A DNA stretch of 64,000 nt from Ashinkailepas kermadecensis (GCA_034440615.1 JAOTOM010005055.1:372001-436000), one strand, 5' to 3'. Positions 12,233 to 24,714 are shown, counted from the first letter of the stretch. The notes: a model not told the origin generated them from the letters alone. Made by a program: numbers and translations.

Positions 12233-12236
<4 letters not shown>

Positions 12237-12270
<34 letters not shown>

Positions 12271-12276
12271 TATGCA
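12237..12276. repeat. (TA)n tract at left edge of PLE B1
   Basis: A TA dinucleotide run with one CATA interruption. It directly precedes the PLE sequence that starts around GCACTGTTGGTTGAGC. Confidence 0.9.
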
Positions 12277-12439
12277 CTGTTGGTTGAGCACGACAGCTTG
12301 TTCAGCATTGATTAGCTTTTATGTATGTTTTCGATAGATCGCACATTGGCTTTCACTTGAAAGTGGAGCTGATGGACTATTTCACTGAATGAGATCATCA
12401 AACTTGTCAGTTATGGTTTCCATCTAGATATAAATACAA

Positions 12440-12470
12440 CGTTTCGATCAGAATAGATCATCGTCATGGT
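12440..12470 (-). ncRNA. Hammerhead-like core of PLE B1
   Basis: Minus strand: ATGACGA, one base, GATC, a 6-base loop, GATC, then GAAACG. It matches the layout of the family A and C cores except that the first core base is A instead of C, which would be expected to weaken or kill a hammerhead. Stem III and stem I partners were not convincingly found. Confidence 0.4.
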
Positions 12471-12665
12471 TACATCATAGGTGACATGGTTAGATTGGGT
12501 CAAAGCTATGACAAGTCAAACAAGTGGGCAAATGCAAAAACAAACTTTAACGGGAGAACAAAAATCATTCGAACATTCATATGGGCACTTTCAAGGTCAA
12601 ATCCAGGAATCCGATTAGAAACAATACACGCACGTACTCAGAAAAAGGCACGCGTTACACTTCAC

Positions 12666-12990
12666 TCATACTGTATCGTAAAGGGCCAGTGCAGAGGTCA
12701 TCTTGCACTGTATGTTTATTACCGGCAAGGCATCCTTGATGAGGACAGCCTCATGTACCGGCAAGCGTCTTCTGTCAGAACATCTTACAAGAATGTCGGT
12801 ATTTGAGACTAGGTTATCACGTGTGATGAGGCTCGCATTTGTCCTTATACTGTTCTTTGGGCCCACCACTCTGTAAGTGCATGGTGAGCCTTCTACTGAG
12901 CGTTGTTGTAGTATGGCCAATGTAACATACCGGACGGGTTGCGCAGTCCCAGTATGGGGAAGTAAATTTGTATACTACATTGACCTGCTT
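12666..12990 (-). pseudogene. PLE B1 GIY-YIG endonuclease remnant
   Basis: Minus-strand translation gives a divergent GIY-YIG nuclease: VVYKFT as the first motif, then CYIGHTTTTLSRRL as the YIG strand with its downstream arginine. After a one-base frameshift near 12840 it continues ITRDNLVSNTDILVRC and RRRLPVHEAVLIKDALPVIN, the usual C-terminal helix with its glutamate. In an intact PLE this domain nicks target DNA and is fused behind the reverse transcriptase. Here it stands alone, inverted relative to the RT that follows, and is broken. The subtype (YIGHTT) differs from the YVGET type of families A and C. Confidence 0.75.
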
Positions 12991-13023
12991 CAACGGCTCA
13001 GTTTCACGGCTCAGTTTCACGTC

Positions 13024-13577
13024 CAGAGATCTCTGGACGTCCAAAGCTTGTTCACCAATGTACCAGTTGAACGATCAATCCAGATCATCCTCGAATATGT
13101 CTATCATCAGAAGGAGAAACTTCCTCTAAAGCTGCCAGCCAAAGTTCTGGAGCAAATGCTTAGGCTTTGTACGATGGAAGCGCCATTCCGATGTCCTGAG
13201 GACAAACTTTATCGCCAGGTAGAAGGTGTGGCTATGGGGTCACCGCTGGGACAGGCATTTTTGCACAGGGTTACATGTCACATGTAGAGCTGGAGATGTT
13301 TGGCGATGCGAATCTGAAACCTAACTTATATTGCCGATATATCGATGATATATTCTTGTATGTGGAGGGTGACAAAGCCCTTGAGACTATCAGACTCAGG
13401 CTAGAGGAGATATCTGGTCTGAAATTCACAGAAGAACTTAGTGTTCAAGCCAAGCTGCCTTTCCTTTACGTTATGGTACAATCCGCAGGTGACCATTTCG
13501 TCACAGATGTTTACAGGAAGCCGACGGATGCCGGCTGCTGCATGAATGCGGCGAGTGAGTGCCCAGACCATTATACA
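13024..13577 (+). pseudogene. PLE B1 reverse transcriptase fragment
   Basis: Two overlapping plus-strand frames together give RT motifs. SLDVQSLFTNVPVERSIQII (motif A) comes first, then VEGVAMGSPLG (motif B). After a frame change near 13270 there is RYIDDIFLYVEGDKALETI (motif C, catalytic YIDD intact) and LPFLYVMVQS with VYRKPTDAG downstream. The equivalent copy at 26.4-28.0 kb has LPFLDV at this place. The N-terminal third is missing because the copy starts at the fold-back junction. The C-terminal part is cut by the (TA)n tract after CPDHYTKGV. It belongs to the same family as the minus-strand copy at 26400-28060. Confidence 0.85.
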
Positions 13578-13584
13578 AAAGGTG

Positions 13585-13654
<70 letters not shown>
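13578..13654. repeat. (TA)n tract at right edge of PLE B1
   Basis: About 75 bp of pure TA directly follow the interrupted PLE reverse transcriptase. Confidence 0.97.
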
Positions 13655-13658
<4 letters not shown>

Positions 13659-13867
13659 ACTAGTTAGGATGGAATGACAACTTGTGAAAACCCAGAGCAA
13701 TGGGAGCATAATTGTATTAGCAACACTTCGGCTCACGCCTAACTGAAGCTACCGAAGATTTACAGGCTTGCGAGTATTTAATGCTTGCCTTTTTTAACAC
13801 AGGTCACGAAACATAAATCATACAGCACTTCGCATGCGCTGACACCGAATAAACCAAATAGTGAAAA

Positions 13868-13930
13868 ATGTTTAATACAACGAAGAATGGCTCTTAGATG
13901 CTCCTGAGTTTTCTTTACACGCAATGCCAA
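13868..13930 (-). mobile_element. Fragment of PLE family A 3' terminus
   Basis: Reverse complement of the last bases of the family A element at 25470-25527: the CAGGAGCATCTAAGAGCC, ATTCTTCGTTGTATTAA and TTTACACGCAATG words appear in the expected order. It supports the placement of the true 3' end of family A. No coding part is present. Confidence 0.7.
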
Positions 13931-13986
13931 ATAGTGAAAAATAGTAAATTGGAAACAACCAAATAAGTACGACAGTGGTGTTTAAC

Positions 13987-14525
13987 CTACCCTCTTTCAA
14001 CATCTTCCGCAATCAGTTCCGCTACAACACTTGCAATTTTGAAACTACCAGAAACACCATTGATATTATCACGTGTGGCAACATACGCGGATTCCACCAT
14101 CTTCCGACAACCCTTTCCAAGTCCACCACTAAGAACAGATGCTTCTTTCCAATTTTGGAGATGGCCTTCTTCATCGGCATGCGCCACCATAGCATTAGAA
14201 AGTCTATGGTATCTGAGGTCTGAACGATGCTTCCAAATTCTAGCCCCTATTCCTCGCCATGTTTCCCCATAGTAACATTTTCCATATCCTCTTGCGCAAG
14301 GAATTCTGTAGACTATGCTTTTTCGTTCACGTTGCGGACCTCTTTCTTGACAATGTCTTTGATCTTGACCCCTGCTGAGAAACTGATATTAATTTTGTCT
14401 TTTATGAATCGTGAGATGGTGACTGCTCTCTGTAATTCCGGTACTGATATGCATCTTTTTGTCAAAACTTGTTGCTTGGCCCTTTTCATGCACATCACCT
14501 TTTCCGCTTTTTGGCGCAACTTCAC
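13987..14525 (-). pseudogene. Orphan GIY-YIG endonuclease, probable PLE C-terminus (family D)
   Basis: The minus strand reads SIVYRIPC (GIY-equivalent strand), then KCYYGETWRGIGARIWKHRSD (YIG strand, GET and following arginine), then HADEEGHLQNWKEASVL. It ends with AYVATRDNINGVSGSF and a stop. A basic upstream stretch (14313-14525, LRQKAEKVMCMKRAKQQVL...) runs into a stop exactly where the nuclease frame begins, so there is a one-base frameshift near 14313. VYR-IPC plus YxGET is the form seen in Penelope-type nucleases, but no reverse transcriptase could be recognised upstream, where a (CA)n tract sits. It might instead be a free-standing nuclease relic. Confidence 0.65.
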
Positions 14526-14669
14526 TATCAGACCCTGTGGTATTTAAGCAACTCGAAAGATTCCTTGATGATAGACAATTCTTCTGCGAGGCACTGAGGG
14601 CTGCACATTCTACAAACCCTTGGTAAAAAAAAACCAAACTAATTTCAATTATGCCCCATTGTTCTGTGT

Positions 14670-15689
<1,020 letters not shown>

Positions 15690-15893
15690 GCAGTGGCCGC
15701 CTCATAGCCACGGCAGTGGCCGTCTCCAAGTGCGGGCAGTGGTGAAACCACAGCCGTCACAGTGGCCACCTCACAGGTGCGGCAGCAGTTTCCTCACAGC
15801 CATGACAGCGGCGACCTCACGGCCATGACAACGACCGCCTCACAGTCCTGACAGCGGCCGCCTCACAGGTACGGCAGTGGCCGCCTCCAATAG
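15690..15893. repeat. GC-rich degenerate minisatellite, units of 20-26 bp
   Basis: About nine units around the words GGCAGTGGCCGCCTCACAG and AGCCATGACAGCGGC. Unit length varies from 20 to 26 bp. Confidence 0.8.
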
Positions 15894-15904
15894 TCATCAC
15901 AAGC

Positions 15905-18380
15905 ATCACAAGTAGTCATTTCTACTTCACCATATCTCGAAAGACGAAAACTATGCTAAGCTCTAAAGATCCCTGGACGACTTGTGGTGGGAGATCACAG
16001 TTCCTTCCATCGCCCCCCCCCCCCCAATGCTTGTGAAGATAAAATTGTTCAAGCGAGGGTTTCTTTGCAGCACTCTGTATGTGATAGTCTGTGTGTGCCA
16101 CGTCACGGGCCCACGGCAGGGGCGTTCCGCCGAACAATCAACTGATGTGAGACGTTTTGGTGGTCAGCACGTGGTTTATGCCAAACATGGCTATATCTGT
16201 GCTTGCCACACTTTCAACCACGCCCTCGGCGAGATAAGCCACAGATGCACCACCAGTGCCGACACTTGCACTGCGAGCGCAGCAGTTTCTTTAGGACGTG
16301 GTAAGCGGCGCGGACGGACTCTGGTGGCACGGTGTTGGGAGTCAACACGCTAATGTGCAGGCGAGACGCAGCTGCCAGTGCAGTGCCGACGACGCTCTAG
16401 GTCGGCGACTCCCGGATGGCGCGCAGGTCACTGACTATGCGGATGTCAATCTTGTAGGATCACTTCTTGATATTGTTGTACTTTGGAGCAGCCTAGCAAA
16501 TCCATGCTCATAGTTCGGTTCTTGTAGTGCGGAGTCAGTATCAAGGTGAAGGCCGACATCCCCTTAGCTTGATAAAAGAGAAAAGGGTTCACACAAAACG
16601 CAATGCATGCGGGGACTTTTATTAATAGGCGACGGTGGGGTAACTGAGATCAACGCTAATAATGCGAAGTTGAAGTGAAACATTTGGTCGGCCATAAGAT
16701 ATCAAGATATTGCGCCAACGATCCAAGTCTTGCACCATGTTATTGTCCCACTCAGTCGAACAGGGAAGGATATGCAATCGATAGTGATCAGAAAAGGGGT
16801 ATATAGTTATACCACCAGATTAGTGACAGCTATGGTTGGAAAAATACGATATTCCTGTATTTGCGGCATCCAGAACATTATCCTCTTGAGGAAATCTTCC
16901 TCATTTTATCCCTTGGAGGTTCGATGGTGCTGTTAGACTATGAACTGCTCTGTGATGTGCTCAAGATTCACTGGAAAGTGTAGGGCGATATTCCGATGTC
17001 ATTGACTGGAATAATAATATCCTCTCGCTGCATGACCTCTGCAGTCGATGCGCCCCTAAACCCCAATAGCAATATCCTCTCCATATTCAATTACCCATAC
17101 ATTTTCCTCTCCACATCCAGGATTACAAAATACAAATCCAACCGTGGTGACTGCTGACATGCAATCTGTCCAACCAGAATTGGAAAAATGTTCCTGTGCT
17201 GGATGTTTGTCATCCAGAACACTATCCTCCATGAAAAAGCATGGTCTTTTTGGCCACAAGATTGGAGATGTTTGAAAATGACTGCAAACTTCCTCCTGTT
17301 TTATACATGCCCAAGCTGACTGGCCAAATACAAAAAGGAGTGTATGGTTCAAAAAGACAAAATTGTAACTTTGGAATGGAATGCCAAGCATTGTGCTCTC
17401 GAAATGCAACAGTAAAAAACAAATTGAGCCATGTTCAACATTCCTTTCTTTGAAACTAAAGAATTCCACCTGAATTTTGGCATACAGCACCAAACATACT
17501 GCATATATGCAAATATGTTACAGCTGATGACAGCTCTATTGAAGGGAAATGTAGTATCCAAATTTTACTCGTTTTCAGTTTTTGCCATATGTTGAACCAA
17601 GTTGAAAAATGCATATTATTCTGGACATATCTAGCATAGTTCCAGAAAAAAAAAAAATATAATAGTGCATATCCAGGGATATTTGGCAAAAAGGATGCTT
17701 GAACCAAGCATCATTTTTTCAAGCATAACTCAATACATCTGGACATGTTCCATAATGTTTCTACAGTGCCCACAAATTCTGGCACAATTATTATAGTTTC
17801 AAATCTGACATAATAACATGCATGTATTCATTTTGCACTAAATTGGGATGCCAAAGACAGATATCCTCTCCAGAGTAGAAAAAGACCATCTGTCCTAGAT
17901 ATATCCTATTCTAGATATATGGATGAAACCCATCCAAAGAAAAGTACCAGCATTGTGCTGTAATATTCATGCATATTAGCATTGCAGCTTATTCTTTAAC
18001 AAAGCATTGTAAATGGCTCATCAAATTTTGATATGGCAAGCTGGATGGCAAAGAAAAGCAAAGCATTAAGACCAATTATGAGCACCAGTTCTATATTTAA
18101 ATATTCTTACATATATCTTTACCTAAACCTTTTCCACTTGCCATCTTCAGAACTTCAGTAATTTGCAGGTTGGACTGCATGCAAGACGTGCTAATCAGTA
18201 ATCAGATGTTTTCATCTGTAAAGCAGGTGTTAGGATAGGATATCCTAGGTTGCAGTTTTCAATTTAATTAACTAAAAAGTATCAGTTGATATTCTTGCCA
18301 CAAATGGTGGTAAATTTTTGACTTCAGGTATTTGTTAATTGTTGGATTTACTTCTCCAATGGTTTATTAACATGGTTAAC
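15905..18380. other. AT-rich intergenic, scattered short repeats
   Basis: No gene recognised. The word CATCCAGAACA-TATCCTC recurs at about 16868 and 17212, suggesting old duplicated sequence. C-rich run at 16013-16025 and A-rich run at 17647-17659. Confidence 0.5.
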
Positions 18381-18386
18381 ATGATG

Positions 18387-18680
18387 TGGCCACTCATTTT
18401 CTCTGAAAATGATTACTTTTTCAATTGACAGGCAAAAGAACACCTGAAATTGGACTTTGAGTTGAGTAATGTTGGCATTTCAAGAAACCAAATTGTATTA
18501 AATTGCACTTTTTGGTACATTTTTAATTCCTGCAATTTATTTTTCCAATGCAATGTTTATGTAGGTGGATAGCATTGTGTGACCACTCATTTCCTCTGCA
18601 AATGCATATTTTTCAGTTGGCAGGCAAAATAACACCAAAAAACAGGCTGGAGTTTGATAACATAGCATAAAAATAATGTT
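18387..18680 (+). repeat. Dispersed repeat family Y, two copies
   Basis: Copies at about 18387-18480 and 18570-18680 share, in order, CACTCATTT, CTCTG-AAATG, CAGTTGGCAGGCAAAATAAC, then ACACC-AAA and GGA-TTTGAGTT. Related text recurs at 19262-19345, 19536-19640, 61475-61580 and 63172-63260, always in plus orientation. Confidence 0.6.
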
Positions 18681-18912
18681 CAAGAGTAAGCAAAAATGTA
18701 GCACAGCATAACCCTAAACTTGCATGCAGGAAAATAAATTCCTAAAGAAATGGAAAATTTCCCATTTACTTCTGAAGAATTTTCAACTTAAAAACCTTAC
18801 AATGCAGAGCCTAGTTAACTAGGTTAACAGATTAAATTAAACCTGTTTTGAAGAAGAGCACTTTTTGTGAACAAAATCTACAAAAAATGGGAAGTTTTTT
18901 TCCAACTGAAGA

Positions 18913-18947
18913 GAAAAGCCTAGCCTAACCTAACCTAACCAAACCTA
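18913..18947. repeat. Short CCTAA/TTAGG tract
   Basis: About six CCTAA-like units in a row. TTAGG is the ancestral arthropod telomere unit (known). Here it is a small interstitial tract next to family Y copies. Confidence 0.7.
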
Positions 18948-19070
18948 ACTCCATTTTTGCTTTGTGGGGTAAAATGTGTGTACAATTTGTCTCCTGGATA
19001 CCTTGAAGTGCAATAATACACAAAATTGTGAGATCATGTTTTTGAACATGATTAAGACAAGCTCCTGTGT

Positions 19071-19618
19071 AGGTAGGTACCTAGGTATGTATGTAGGTGG
19101 ATAGGTACCAAGGTAGGTACATTCCTAGGTAAAAGGATATGGTCATGTGTAGCATTGTCCAGAGTGTAAATGTTGGGAGGAATCTACATAATATGTCATA
19201 TGGCATTTCAAGACATAAATATTGTAAAAACATGTTCCTTGATATCATTAAGATGCTGTGGGATGTGGCCTACCTAGCCACTTATTACCAGCACAAGTGC
19301 ATAGGCACTTTCCAGTTGGTATGCAATATAATACCAAAATATTGAGGTAGGTACCTAGGTATGTATGTAGGTGGATAGGTACCTAGGTAGGTACATTCCT
19401 AGGTAAAAGGATATGGCCATGTGTAGCATTGTCCAGAGTGTAAATGTTGGGAGGAATCTACATAATATGTCATATGGCATTTCAAGACATAAATATTGTA
19501 AAAACATGTTCCTTGATATGATTAAGATGCTGTGGGATGTGGCCTACCTAGCCACTTATTACCAGCACAAGTGCATAGGCACTTTCCAGTTGGTATGCAA
19601 TATAATACCAAAATATTG
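19071..19618 (+). repeat. 274-bp tandem duplication
   Basis: Two adjacent 274-bp units (19071-19344 and 19345-19618) differ at only a handful of sites. Each starts with AGGTAGGTACCTAGGTATG and contains an open frame of about 68 codons beginning M-MCSIVQSVNVGRNLHNM. The frame has no recognisable domain, and its conservation simply follows from the recent duplication. The 3' part of each unit is a family Y copy. Confidence 0.92.
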
Positions 19619-19890
19619 GTATTTGAGTGGGGTAGCATAATGAAGAATAGTGTACAATGCCAAATAATGCCTAATGTAACCTAGATAGCTTGGGGAATTT
19701 TTAATGCCTTAGACCTGATGTGTCATTGCAGGCTCAGCATTCTAGCCTAGGCATTTTCTTTCTTAATAGAATATAGCAGAGCTAAACGTTCTTTCTTCGG
19801 GACAAGAGAAACCGAAGTTCTTCCGCACAAATAAAGAGCAAAAAAATGTGTGGTATTTTGAATGGGAATGAATGGTCCCATTGTCTTAAC

Positions 19891-20173
19891 GCTGACCGTA
19901 ACGATCGCACGATGGGTCCGTACTACCGACCGTAACGACAGCACGCACGGTCTGTACCCGCGTAGTAGCGAGCGTACGTATGAACGGTCTATCTACCGTT
20001 CTGCAGTGGAACGTGCATACTTTCTGTACGTACGGGCGGTGCAGGCTGGGGTGGAGTGGAGGCTGATTGTGACCTCATTTGACCCTGAAGGCATTGACCT
20101 GGGGTCATGAAATGTATACTGCAGCGAGTTCACTACAGCCGTAATTCTGCCAAATTGTGTGCTTCTAGTTTCA
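19891..20173 (+). repeat. Dispersed repeat family Z, plus copy
   Basis: Matches 62800-63072 in inverted orientation over about 275 bp. It contains clustered nuclear-receptor-like half-sites near 20070-20106 (TGACCTCATTTGACCC, then TGACCTGGGGTCA, an everted pair). No coding potential recognised. Confidence 0.8.
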
Positions 20174-21715
20174 CTCATGCTCCTCATGTTTGTTCTTGGT
20201 GTGCTTGTGGATGTTCTGCTCGGCTCCTGAACACGAACATCCTTTGTGGCCACAAAACGCTTCCCCTTATTATTATTTTTCCGGCTTGCATCCTTCCCCT
20301 GTCATTTTAACCTTTTGCTGGTTTTCATCTTTTACAAATAGTCCACGCCTGGATATCTAACTACGCACCTACCTCGTAAATGGCAATATTAATTCAGGCA
20401 GTTCAGCAATCAATTCACAAAAACACGACATTAATCCACCACCACGGTTGGGCACAATTGCCCATACACCAATTTTCGAACGAACGACTGAACAAGTCAC
20501 CAAGAGTTGCCTGATTTCAAATTCCATATTTATAACTAGATTTCTAGGCGACGACCACGACAACCATTTGGTCTCCGTCCCGACGGCGCTTTTGGCGACC
20601 ACGGTATGCCATTGGTTTAGCATTGTGGTTGTCTGGAAAGCGCCGTCCTGTGCCGACGGGAGATTCTAGTATAAACGTGGTAAGCAAGAGGTACGGGATA
20701 TTTGGTAGAATTCGCGGTACGGTCCTAGTATACTTTTCATCTGGAAAAAGATCAGTGCTGCTAAATACAAATTACTGATATATCGACGAATTATGTCCTT
20801 CGTGGCTAAAATCTTGACGGACGTATCAAAACAAAATTCTGGTTTTGGTCGCCACTGAAGCCTGGTAAGCCAGCATCTGGTCGCCGACGCTATCGCTAGG
20901 ACGGCGCTTATTTTGAGCCCTGCTGCAAAGCGCAGTCTCGCAAAAAGCGACAGGGCCCGAAAACATGCGTTGTAGCCATAACTATATATACCGATAACTC
21001 TAACAAAATATTTAAAAAACACACAAAAAAACACCGGAAGCTCTCAAGGCACACAGGGGCCATGCGACCGCACAAGGGCCTGAAAAGAGGCTGGGGTCGC
21101 AATAAGCAACATGGTCCCAGAACGAACAAAAATACCGGGCACTAAATAAATACATTGAGATCATTGAAAGCGCCCCGACAACTAAGAAAATCATCGGTGC
21201 ACAAAGAAGCAACAAAACCCTAAAACGAGCAGGGGTTTCAAAAATGCATTGGGCCTCTAACAAAAATGGATTGGAGCCCTAAGACACATCCGTAGACGAA
21301 GAAATACGAAACGGGTCCAAAGAAATACACTCAGGCAGGGCCTCGGTTCGGTAGCCAACCTGGAAGCATGTTTAATCAAAGATATGAGGTGCATCAAAGC
21401 TCAGCGGGTATCCGCATTTCTTCACCATAAAATATTGGAAGTAGGAAACTAATGGTTTAATTTAGTTAATATAATTTTCGCAGCGAACGCCCATACGAAG
21501 CATTTTATCACGTAAGATATGGCGCAAGTCTATCATGTGGCAACAATTAGCAAAGAGTAGGAGGCCCAGCAGAATCCGTAGCATCGCACGAAGTGTGGCG
21601 AATGGCCCGAATGCGCAAGATGGGTGTGCACGTGCACTGACGTTGGCGTTGTGGCGACCGGGCACTATGAACTGGAATGTCTGAAATTGGGAAATTTTAC
21701 ATTTTAAAGTGATTT
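20174..21715. other. Intergenic, no gene recognised
   Basis: No gene supported. The part from about 20940 to 21330 has recurring GGGCC, GGGGTC and A-rich words that suggest a very old tandem array, but a unit could not be defined. Confidence 0.45.
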
Positions 21716-22010
21716 GTGTAGGTGTAATTTCAGCAGTGCGAGGTGACTTATCAAGGGATACCAAAAGAATACATTCGAACAGGGTGGGGGAGCTAGGGTT
21801 GAAATCCGACGAATCAGAAACGATAGTGGTAGATTAGGCCCCTCCACAGGATAATTAAGTTGATCACTAATTATTTTACTTAAAAAGGTCCCCTTTGACA
21901 AAATAGTGGTCGAAATCGGAAGACTTTATTGATTAGTTGGACCCCTCCAAATACGTTTGCCCCCTCCCCTTAACGCAAATATAAGTGCGTCACTGGTCTC
22001 CCCAATAATT
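21716..22010 (-). repeat. Diverged relic related to family X
   Basis: Around 21830-21930 the text AGGCCCCTCCACAGG, ACTAATTATTTTACTT, GTCCCCTTTGACAAA and ATAGTGGTCGAAATC follows the same order as the family X copy at 49300-49450. It ends near GCGTCACTGG (about 21990), equivalent to the X terminus. Confidence 0.5.
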
Positions 22011-23436
22011 TTCAGAAACTTATGCCCATGCAGCAAAGCCAACATTTATGGGGCAAATTCCCCTCACAAGCATACAAAACAACATCGATGCCCCATATGA
22101 AATGGGAGGAATGATGTTTTAAAATGTATTTTATTCCCACAAAGTTGTCTTCTGTGATTACAGCCTGCATGATTACAGCTTCCCAGCTTCAATACCTTCT
22201 CAACGACATAATTTACAAAACGGTACAGCACAGCGATAACCATGGGCGTGACGGCGTGGAATTCGAAGGTTTTGCATTATTTATGCATTGTCATTGTTAC
22301 ATTGTTGCATTGCCATTGATGCATTGTTGTTCAATGCTTGTTCTTGCCGCGAATTTATTCGCGAGGGATTTATTATTTTAGCTTCTGTGCCAAGTGCCTT
22401 GCAGCCAGCACCAAATGTTATAAAACATAAATAAATCCCTAAGATGACGATCAGAAAACCAATTCAATCCACTTCTCGTTGCCACCTTCGCGAAATTGTC
22501 GTCCCAGGACTGAGAAATGATCGTTGAAGCTTGTTTATGAGATCAAGCTGGTGGGAATGACTAACAGTAGTGATGAACCTAGCTATATTCAGTTAAACTT
22601 GGTGGACATAGAAGTGGGTTGATCAATGGAAGATATCTTTAAGATATGCTCAGCACGAGCCCCACCAGCTCGCTACAATCTGGAGGCCAGTGGGAAGATT
22701 CTTCTCGTCGATAAAGCATAAAGATATTGGTTTGTTTTGGCACTGACGTATTTATCCACATTTGCTTATTTATACCCTGGTATGACTCAATTCTCAGCGA
22801 AAACAAAAGTTTCTTGCTATTGCGTTTTGCGTAAATGATGCACCATGCCAAGAAAAACAAGACCTCAGTATGAAATCATGGTCCCATTCGGGAACCATAC
22901 TAAGAGCCTAAAAATCAACAGGAGGCCCTAGCACAATGGATGCCCCCTTTCTGGGAGCAAGAAGCCCCCTATCAACATTGCCCCCTATCAACATTGCCCC
23001 TCCTGGAAGAATTTCGTGGCGACGCCACTGCATAAGGGGCGCCACTTTCGCTTCCTCCCCATTGTATCAGCCCTGAAACGCTAAGTTCGAGACACAAGTA
23101 ACATGTTCACCTGGATTTGCACGATTGGGTTTATGTTATCAGAGCCTACTCTATAACTTCGGCTTGGCGCCGACACGGGATCACAAAATACGCGCCTTAA
23201 AAGCGTTGCACTGAGAAAAGCATGTTCTTCCAGTATGCAATATTTGCTTAAGGACTGATTTCCTGTCGTATTACAGAATACTTATACAAATTAACATTTT
23301 TCATTGAATCAAAGGTCAAGTTTGTCGAACGTCGAAGCCATATTTAATCGCTATCAACATTGATCAATAGCATGGTATATGCAGCATAGAAAGCATGTCA
23401 TGGAAAGTATAGAACACATAGAAAGTGGTTCAATAC
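22011..23436. other. Intergenic, one CAGTGGCG terminus
   Basis: No gene recognised. At 23023-23030 the inverted CAGTGGCG word ends a C/G-rich segment with a duplicated CCCCCTATCAACATTG (about 22966-22997), probably a degraded non-autonomous transposon end. Confidence 0.45.
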
Positions 23437-23484
23437 ACACACACACGCACACACACGCACACACACACACACACACATGCTCAC

Positions 23485-23527
<43 letters not shown>

Positions 23528-23560
23528 CACATGCTCACACACACACACACACACACACAT

Positions 23561-23595
<35 letters not shown>

Positions 23596-23662
23596 ATACA
23601 CATACACATACATCCACGCATCACCACATCCACACACCACACCACACACACACACCACACCG
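23437..23662. repeat. Imperfect (CA)n microsatellite
   Basis: About 225 bp of CA dinucleotide with scattered CG, TG and CT interruptions, degrading into CATC and CCA words on the right. Confidence 0.96.
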
Positions 23663-24056
23663 TTGAAGTCATTTAATCTGATAAATCAGGTTGGTGCAAA
23701 TTAGTTGGTTCTTGATCCGGACATTTTTCAAAAGCTGGAAATGCTGTGCTGGAAAGCGTATTTTACTGACCCAATGGGGCGTTATTGATGCTCCTGATGC
23801 TGCAATTTAACATAAATTATGGTATTAAATCCTGCTCAGTCTTCAAATAATAAATGGTGGCTTCACACTAAGAATGAACATCAAGTCAAATATTTTTATG
23901 GTAAAATAATTGGATGGTATCCGCGTGAAAACATATTTTATCCCAACGGTATTCTGAATATGTCGCTTGCAGTACAGTGCCCAACATATGCAGTGAATAA
24001 AATGATGTCATGCAACATATTACTTACGCCGTAAAACATGTGATTCTCAATGGAGT
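23663..24056. other. Intergenic, no gene recognised
   Basis: No supported feature. Confidence 0.5.
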
Positions 24057-24124
24057 AGATGCAATTTAGACATTGCGTGTAAAGAAAGCATACGACCTTC
24101 AATATACCAGGAGGTGCTGAGTTG

Positions 24125-24195
24125 ACATCAAAAGTAACGTTAAGGATTATACTTTACTACTCAACGTTTCGGCCAGGGGCCATCGTCAGGAGTGA
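24125..24195 (-). ncRNA. Hammerhead-like core, PLE A1 left arm
   Basis: Minus strand: CTGACGA, one base, GGCC, loop CCT, GGCC, GAAA, then CGTT pairing with a downstream AACG. This matches the hammerhead core CUGANGA/GAAA, a feature reported for PLE terminal regions (established knowledge). The unpaired base before stem II and the unresolved stem I leave activity open. Confidence 0.55.
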
Positions 24196-24461
24196 TACAA
24201 AAATGTCAAGTTTAGCAATTGAAAAAAAAGCACGCGAGAAAAAAAGCGTGCAAAAGACACGTGGAATGCAGAAAAGCCTCCTCAGTGGTGCAGACACTTA
24301 AAGAAACTCCAAACCAGAAACAAACTATGTCAAGATAGAATCCTCTGAGGAAGCCCGAGCCGATGGCCCACATACATATCGATACATACACTCACGCACA
24401 TATATAGACATAGATCCAATATAACGCGTAATACATAAAATATAATTTATGTTTATGTAAT

Positions 24462-24714
24462 TTAAGTGATATACCAAGACGTCGTTTGCGTGTTTAGTTG
24501 CGGTCGTAGATTACGTATGTGTAGAGATTCGAGGACCTTTAGATCAGCGTTGTCCCTGGCTGTTGCTAGAATTTCTACTTTGAAGTTTGTGTTAGTGTCG
24601 CTGTGTTCCATGTTAGAATGTTTGTCGATCATGTGTTCGCCTAAAGGTGTGTATGCTCTCCGAAGTCTGGCATCTCCCATGTGCTCATTGTACCTATCCC
24701 TGATAGGTACAATG
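24462..24714 (-). pseudogene. PLE A1 left-arm GIY-YIG endonuclease, C-terminal part
   Basis: A minus-strand frame covers the second half of the family A nuclease: from about RDRYNEH through GDARLRRAYTPLGEHMIDKH and FKVEILATARDNADLKVLES to a stop after TTSWYIT. The GIY and YIG strands are missing because the arm stops at the palindrome centre. The residues agree almost perfectly with the longer family A copy at 52367-54011, including the natural stop, so this end is intact while the N-terminus is cut. It is not expected to be functional on its own. Confidence 0.8.

Larger units (their letters stand above)
12277..13577. mobile_element. Penelope-like element, family B, folded-back copy (B1)
   Basis: The left half (12277 to about 13020) is minus-oriented PLE 3' sequence: a GIY-YIG endonuclease remnant and a distal region with a hairpin core. 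The right half (from about 13024) is plus-oriented reverse transcriptase. They meet in the 18-bp palindrome GTCCAGAGATCTCTGGAC (13021-13038). A 13-bp tandem duplication (GGCTCAGTTTCAC) lies just left of it. The segment 12277-12400 also matches the N-terminal region of the family B copy near 27905-28020. Both outer edges abut (TA)n tracts. PLEs are reverse-transcriptase retroelements with a C-terminal GIY-YIG nuclease, and partial inverted copies are known for them. Confidence 0.85.

Noticed and set aside
12486..12806. 106-codon plus-strand frame
   Set aside because: It is the antisense shadow of the PLE B1 nuclease remnant.
18913..18947. Telomere or chromosome-end array
   Set aside because: Only about six TTAGG-like units with unique sequence on both sides.
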